Made by a program: the position numbers and the translations under genes
From: JAAYYM01 sp964483155
GTDB taxonomy: Bacteria > Bacillota > Clostridia > Lachnospirales > Lachnospiraceae
Assembly: GCA_964483155.1 (NCBI GenBank)
Contig: CAZAAC010000005.1
Span: 22,572-86,571 of the forward strand
Direction: 5' to 3'
Length of the DNA: 64,000 nucleotides
Notes under the pieces: generated by a model
The model's input: only the letters and a program-made list of their open reading frames with translations
Told to the model about the DNA's origin: nothing
Databases searched by the model: none
Part shown: positions 60,589-64,000 of the stretch, piece by piece
How the letters are laid out: every line of letters starts with the position of its first letter
Position numbering within the stretch: the first letter of the stretch is position 1

Positions 60589-61530
60589 TTACTCTTCTTC
60601 ATTTCTTTTAGCCAACGAACTTTGCACACGGCTGTATAATTCCCTTGCTGCATTATAACCCATCTTTTTCTGCCTATAATTTACTGCTGCAGACTCACAA
60701 ATTATTGCCAGATTACGACCTGGTCTAATCGGAATACTATGGCATACTATCTTATTTCCCAAGTATTCCGTATATTCTTCCTCAAGTCCTATCCTGTCAT
60801 ATTCTTTTTCTTTATCCCATTCTTCTAACTTAATAACAAGGTCAATTGACTGTGTATCCTTAACGCTAGATACACCAAAGAGCGTCTTTACATCCACGAT
60901 TCCTATACCTCTCAGTTCAATCAAGTAACGCGTAATATCTGGTGCCGACCCAATCAATGTATCATCGCTTACTTTTCTAATCTCAACGACATCATCTGTA
61001 ACCAAGCGATGTCCTCTCTTAATCAACTCAAGTGCTGCCTCGCTTTTTCCAATGCCGCTTTCTCCAGTGATCAGAACACCTTCCCCAAAAACGTCAACTA
61101 AGACCCCGTGTACAGAAATGCAAGGTGCAAGTTTAACATTGAGCCATCTGATAATTTCTGCCATAAAAGATGAAGTTGATTTAGATGTACTGAGTATAGG
61201 TACATTGTGTTCTTCTGCAATCTTAATAAAGATATCATCTGGAGCTAAGTCTCTACAAAAAACAAAACATGGAATGGCAACCTCATCGTCAAATAGCTTT
61301 TCAAATATCTCTCGTTTTCTTATTTCCTCCAGATCCTCCATGTACGTATATTCCACGAAACCAATAATCTGAACTCTAGATCTCTCAAAATGTTCAAAAA
61401 AACCTGCCAACTGCAATGCAGGTCGGTTAATATCAGGCTGAGAAATCTTAGTATTTGAAATATCAATACTTGGAGTAAGATTTTTTAACTTCATTTTATC
61501 AATTAATTCCGTTAATGCTACTTTATCCAT
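60589..61530 (-). CDS. hprK: HPr kinase/phosphorylase
   Basis: 313 residues. Walker A GESGIGKSEAALELIKRGH (about 155-173), then LVTDDVVEI, and the HprK-specific ELRGIGIVDV and C-terminal IPIRPGRNLA. Phosphorylates Ser 46 of HPr and Crh, and dephosphorylates it, according to ATP/fructose-bisphosphate and phosphate levels; the master switch of carbon catabolite repression. First gene of the operon that ends with crh; promoter at 61655-61683. GGGAGAACAAAAAG ribosome-binding site. Confidence 0.97.
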   Translation of the reverse strand: MDKVALTELIDKMKLKNLTPSIDISNTKISQPDINRPALQLAGFFEHFERSRVQIIGFVEYTYMEDLEEIRKREIFEKLFDDEVAIPCFVFCRDLAPDDIFIKIAEEHNVPILSTSKSTSSFMAEIIRWLNVKLAPCISVHGVLVDVFGEGVLITGESGIGKSEAALELIKRGHRLVTDDVVEIRKVSDDTLIGSAPDITRYLIELRGIGIVDVKTLFGVSSVKDTQSIDLVIKLEEWDKEKEYDRIGLEEEYTEYLGNKIVCHSIPIRPGRNLAIICESAAVNYRQKKMGYNAARELYSRVQSSLAKRNEEE

Positions 61531-61654
61531 CTTTTTGTTCTCCCTTATATCAATTAATTTGTAAAAATTCTAACGCTGTTTCATATTTTACTTTATAAAG
61601 ATATTCCTTTAATAACTTCTAGTATCAATATATCTAGCAAAATTCATCTTCTTC

Positions 61655-61683
61655 ATAATAGCATACCAATTAATTAACATCAA
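61655..61683 (-). promoter_or_regulatory. Promoter of the hprK operon
   Basis: TTGATG (61678-61683, overlapping the uvrC stop codon), 17-bp spacer, TATTAT (61655-61660) with extended -10 TG on the minus strand. Leaves a leader of about 120 nt before hprK. Confidence 0.6.
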
Positions 61684-63575
61684 CCCAAAGAATTGTGAAA
61701 ATATTGATATATATCCTCTGCCACGCGTGAATTCATCCCTTGTATAAGCGCAATTTCCTCCAAGGTCGCATTTCGCAAATCTTCTATAGATTCAAAATGT
61801 TTCATGATTGCTTTTCTTCTGACCTTCCCTACTCCGGATATATTATCCAGCACAGACTTCACTTGTCCTTTACTCCGAAGTGTCCTATGATACGCAATTG
61901 CAAATCTATGTGCCTCATCCTGTATCCTAGTAATTAATTTAAATCCTTCCGATGCCTTATCGATTGGAATCTCCACATTATGATAGTATAATCCACGTGT
62001 CCTATGATTATCATCTTTTACTAATCCGCATACAGAAATACTTAACTGTAGCTTTTCCAACACTTTTGTAGCAACATTAACCTGACCTTTTCCACCATCC
62101 ATCATAATCAGTTCTGGAAATCTTGTAAACTTCCCAAAGTTTAGATCCCCTGACTCTTCATAGTCAGAACTCTCTTTCTTTTGGTTTCTTAATTCCTCTA
62201 ATTCCCGCAGTCCATGCTCAAATCTTCTATTTAGTATTTCCTCCATACTTGCATAATCATTAGGCCCATCCACTGATTTAATTCTAAACTTACGATAATC
62301 ACTTCGTTTAGGCTTTCCATTTTCAAATACTACCATTGATCCAACTGCTTCAAAACCACTAATATTAGAAATATCATATGCTTCTATTCTACCTAATCTA
62401 TCCAAATCAAGTAACTGTGCTAATTCCTCTAATGCACCTGTCGTCTTGCTTACCTCTCTTTTAATTTTATCCAGATCCTGATTCAATAGTATTTCTGCAT
62501 TTTTTGCTGCTAATTCTATTAATTTTTCCTTTTTTCCTTTTTGGGGTACAACGATCCTTACTTTTTGACTCTTTCGCTCGCTTAGCCATTTCTCAATTAT
62601 TTCGGCATCCTCTATCTTCTCCTGAATCATAATCTCTTTTGGTATAAATGGTGTTCCTGCATAAAATTGCTGAACAAAGCTCTGCATAATCTGGCCCTTA
62701 CTATCTTCTGCAGTATTTGCCATGTAAAAATGTTCACGCCCAATTATTTTTCCATCACGTACAAAGAAAATTTGAATAATACATGCTTCTCCCTTTGCTG
62801 CAAGTGCGATGACATCTCTGTCTTCGCCTTTATTATCTGTAATCTTCTGCTTCTGTGCAATGTTTTTTACACTAAACAGCAAATCTCTATACTCCTTTGC
62901 CTTTTCAAAATCCATTTTCTCAGATGACTCATTCATTTTTTCTTCAAGTTCCTGCAAAATTGACTTATGATTTCCATTTAAGAAGTCAAGTGCTTTTTCT
63001 ATAACAGCATCATATTCTTCTGCTGTTATCGCATGAATACATGGAGCACTACACTGATTGATATGATAATAGAGGCATGGGTCACCTTCCCCTCCATTTT
63101 TTGAAAAGTTTCTCGAACAAGTTCGTAATCTATATAGTTTTCTTAATAATTCCACAGTATCTTTAACAGAACCTGCTGATGAATATGGGCCATAATATTT
63201 GGCATTATCTTTCCTGACTTCACGTGTTATGATAACCTTAGGAAATTCTTCTCCCATTGTCACTTTTATATATGGATATGTCTTATCATCTTTCAACATT
63301 GTATTATATTGGGGCTGATGTTCTTTAATCAAATTATTTTCAAGTACCAATGCTTCCAATTCTGAATCGGTAACAATATATTCAAATCTATCTATTTTTG
63401 AAACCATTCTTTGTATTTTGAGAGTCTTAGTAGTACTCTCTCTAAAATATGAGCGTACTCGGTTATGCAGACTGATGGCTTTTCCCACGTAAATAATTGT
63501 ATCATCTGCATTATGCATAATATAGACACCAGGTTTCCTTGGTAATTTTTTTAACTCTTCCTCAATGTTAAACAT
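61680..63575 (-). CDS. uvrC: Excinuclease ABC subunit UvrC
   Basis: About 631 residues; makes the dual incisions in nucleotide excision repair with UvrA/B. GIY-YIG domain at the N-terminus (PRKPGVYIMHN, IIYVGKA), UvrB-binding motif region (about 200-235, MDFEKAKEYRDL), RNase H-like C-terminal nuclease (RIEAYDISNISG with the Asp, MMDGGKGQ), and terminal HhH repeats (LDNISGVGKVRRKAIMKHF, LIQGMNSRVAEDIYQYF, in parts). Start at MFNIEEEL with AAGGAGTGCAT upstream; two codons earlier another ATG lacks spacing. Last 6 bp overlap the hprK promoter. Confidence 0.97.
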   Translation of the reverse strand: MFNIEEELKKLPRKPGVYIMHNADDTIIYVGKAISLHNRVRSYFRESTTKTLKIQRMVSKIDRFEYIVTDSELEALVLENNLIKEHQPQYNTMLKDDKTYPYIKVTMGEEFPKVIITREVRKDNAKYYGPYSSAGSVKDTVELLRKLYRLRTCSRNFSKNGGEGDPCLYYHINQCSAPCIHAITAEEYDAVIEKALDFLNGNHKSILQELEEKMNESSEKMDFEKAKEYRDLLFSVKNIAQKQKITDNKGEDRDVIALAAKGEACIIQIFFVRDGKIIGREHFYMANTAEDSKGQIMQSFVQQFYAGTPFIPKEIMIQEKIEDAEIIEKWLSERKSQKVRIVVPQKGKKEKLIELAAKNAEILLNQDLDKIKREVSKTTGALEELAQLLDLDRLGRIEAYDISNISGFEAVGSMVVFENGKPKRSDYRKFRIKSVDGPNDYASMEEILNRRFEHGLRELEELRNQKKESSDYEESGDLNFGKFTRFPELIMMDGGKGQVNVATKVLEKLQLSISVCGLVKDDNHRTRGLYYHNVEIPIDKASEGFKLITRIQDEAHRFAIAYHRTLRSKGQVKSVLDNISGVGKVRRKAIMKHFESIEDLRNATLEEIALIQGMNSRVAEDIYQYFHNSLG

Positions 63576-63611
63576 ATGCACTCCTTTGATGCATTAAAAT
63601 GTATGATATAA

Positions 63612-64000
63612 TTATACTAAATTTTCTGGATTTAAACACATAAGCTCTGATACTACAAATCTCCCATTTTTTCGAACCAACACTTGATCAAAATAGATTT
63701 CTCCACCACCATATTCCTCAGACTGAATTAATACCAAATCCCAATGAATTGCTGACTCATTTCCATTTGGGGCTTCCTCATAACAATTACCCGGCGTAAA
63801 ATGTATAGAACCCATGATTTTCTCATCAAATAGCGTGTCTTTCATTGCCTTATTAATATACGGATTGACACCAATGGCGAACTCTCCTACATAACGAGCT
63901 CCCTCGTCTGTATCAAAAATCTTATTAATTCTCTCCGTATCATTAGCAACAGCTTTTATAATCTTGCCTTTTTCAAACGTTAAGCATATATTCTCATATG
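63612..64000 (-). CDS. M29-family aminopeptidase (C-terminal part; 5' end beyond the window)
   Basis: About 128 C-terminal residues. The frame continues uninterrupted to the window edge (GKIIKAVANDTERINKIFDT, RYVGEFAIGVNPYINKAM and then MGSIHFTPGNCYEEAPNG). GEFAIGVNP, GSIHFTPGN and ESAIHWDLV match the metal-binding end of AmpS/PepS-type M29 metallopeptidases, where Glu, His and Asp bind two metal ions. These enzymes release N-terminal amino acids from peptides. The stop lies about 36 bp before uvrC, on the same strand. Confidence 0.85.
   Translation of the reverse strand, partial: YENICLTFEKGKIIKAVANDTERINKIFDTDEGARYVGEFAIGVNPYINKAMKDTLFDEKIMGSIHFTPGNCYEEAPNGNESAIHWDLVLIQSEEYGGGEIYFDQVLVRKNGRFVVSELMCLNPENLV

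Noticed and set aside
1..64000. CRISPR array, tRNA, rRNA, transposase or phage genes
   Set aside because: None seen on either strand; the only repeats are short operators, hairpins and coding repeats.

Overview
The window is a chromosomal segment of a low-GC Gram-positive anaerobe, most likely a Lachnospiraceae-type clostridium. The evidence is AT-rich DNA with strong AGGAGG-type ribosome-binding sites, an hrcA-grpE-dnaK-dnaJ operon under a perfect CIRCE element, a DUF6465 protein, a DUF6273 surface protein, an OadB/OadG pair, and an hprK-glcK-murB-rapZ-whiA-crh operon. Most genes lie on the minus strand. I found no rRNA, tRNA, CRISPR, prophage or insertion sequence. One assembly gap (10 N) sits inside dnaK.

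Layout. 1-6.6 kb: a truncated DUF6311 membrane protein, thiI, a plus-strand glycosyltransferase, then cysteine desulfurase, rsmE and prmA. 6.8-10.3 kb (plus): a mannose-1-phosphate guanylyltransferase and a large MalT-like LuxR regulator. 10.4-11.5 kb: a divergent lipoprotein/unknown-protein pair sharing two copies of one 20-bp operator. 11.6-14.7 kb: an ECF vitamin-type transporter (T, fused A-A, UPF0397 S component). 14.8-19.9 kb: the class I heat-shock operon. 20-24.2 kb: an FtsX-type ABC exporter whose permease has a long extracellular coiled coil.

24.7-46.9 kb is the most interesting part: about 22 kb of tightly packed minus-strand genes that look like one surface-polysaccharide locus. 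Its core (38.2-44.3 kb) resembles the Bacillus subtilis ydaJKLMN / Listeria pss type: a membrane protein with a degenerate GGDEF domain, a DUF2334 deacetylase-fold protein, a processive GT2 synthase and a BcsB-like protein. The GH8-like hydrolase expected in such loci is present at 30.5-32.1 kb, but is fused behind a membrane-anchored thioredoxin domain. Added to the core are UDP-GlcNAc 2-epimerase (UDP-ManNAc supply), two polyprenyl-phosphate glycosyltransferases, three large multi-spanning membrane proteins (one an internal tandem duplication related to another), an NAD-dependent sugar epimerase, and a complete GDP-D-glycero-D-manno-heptose pathway including a dedicated transaldolase. The working model is a c-di-GMP-responsive, probably ManNAc-containing exopolysaccharide that is decorated outside the membrane from lipid-linked sugars, possibly heptose. 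This is inference from gene content.

46.9-50.3 kb: a DUF6273 surface protein and OadG/OadB sodium-pump subunits. 50.7 kb: a cyclophilin (plus). 51.4-56.6 kb: a lipid kinase and an ABC-2 exporter with a degenerate signature motif, divergent from a NarL-type two-component system. 56.6-61.5 kb: the hprK-glcK-murB-rapZ-whiA-crh operon linking carbon catabolite control with wall synthesis and division. 61.7-64 kb: uvrC and a truncated M29 aminopeptidase.
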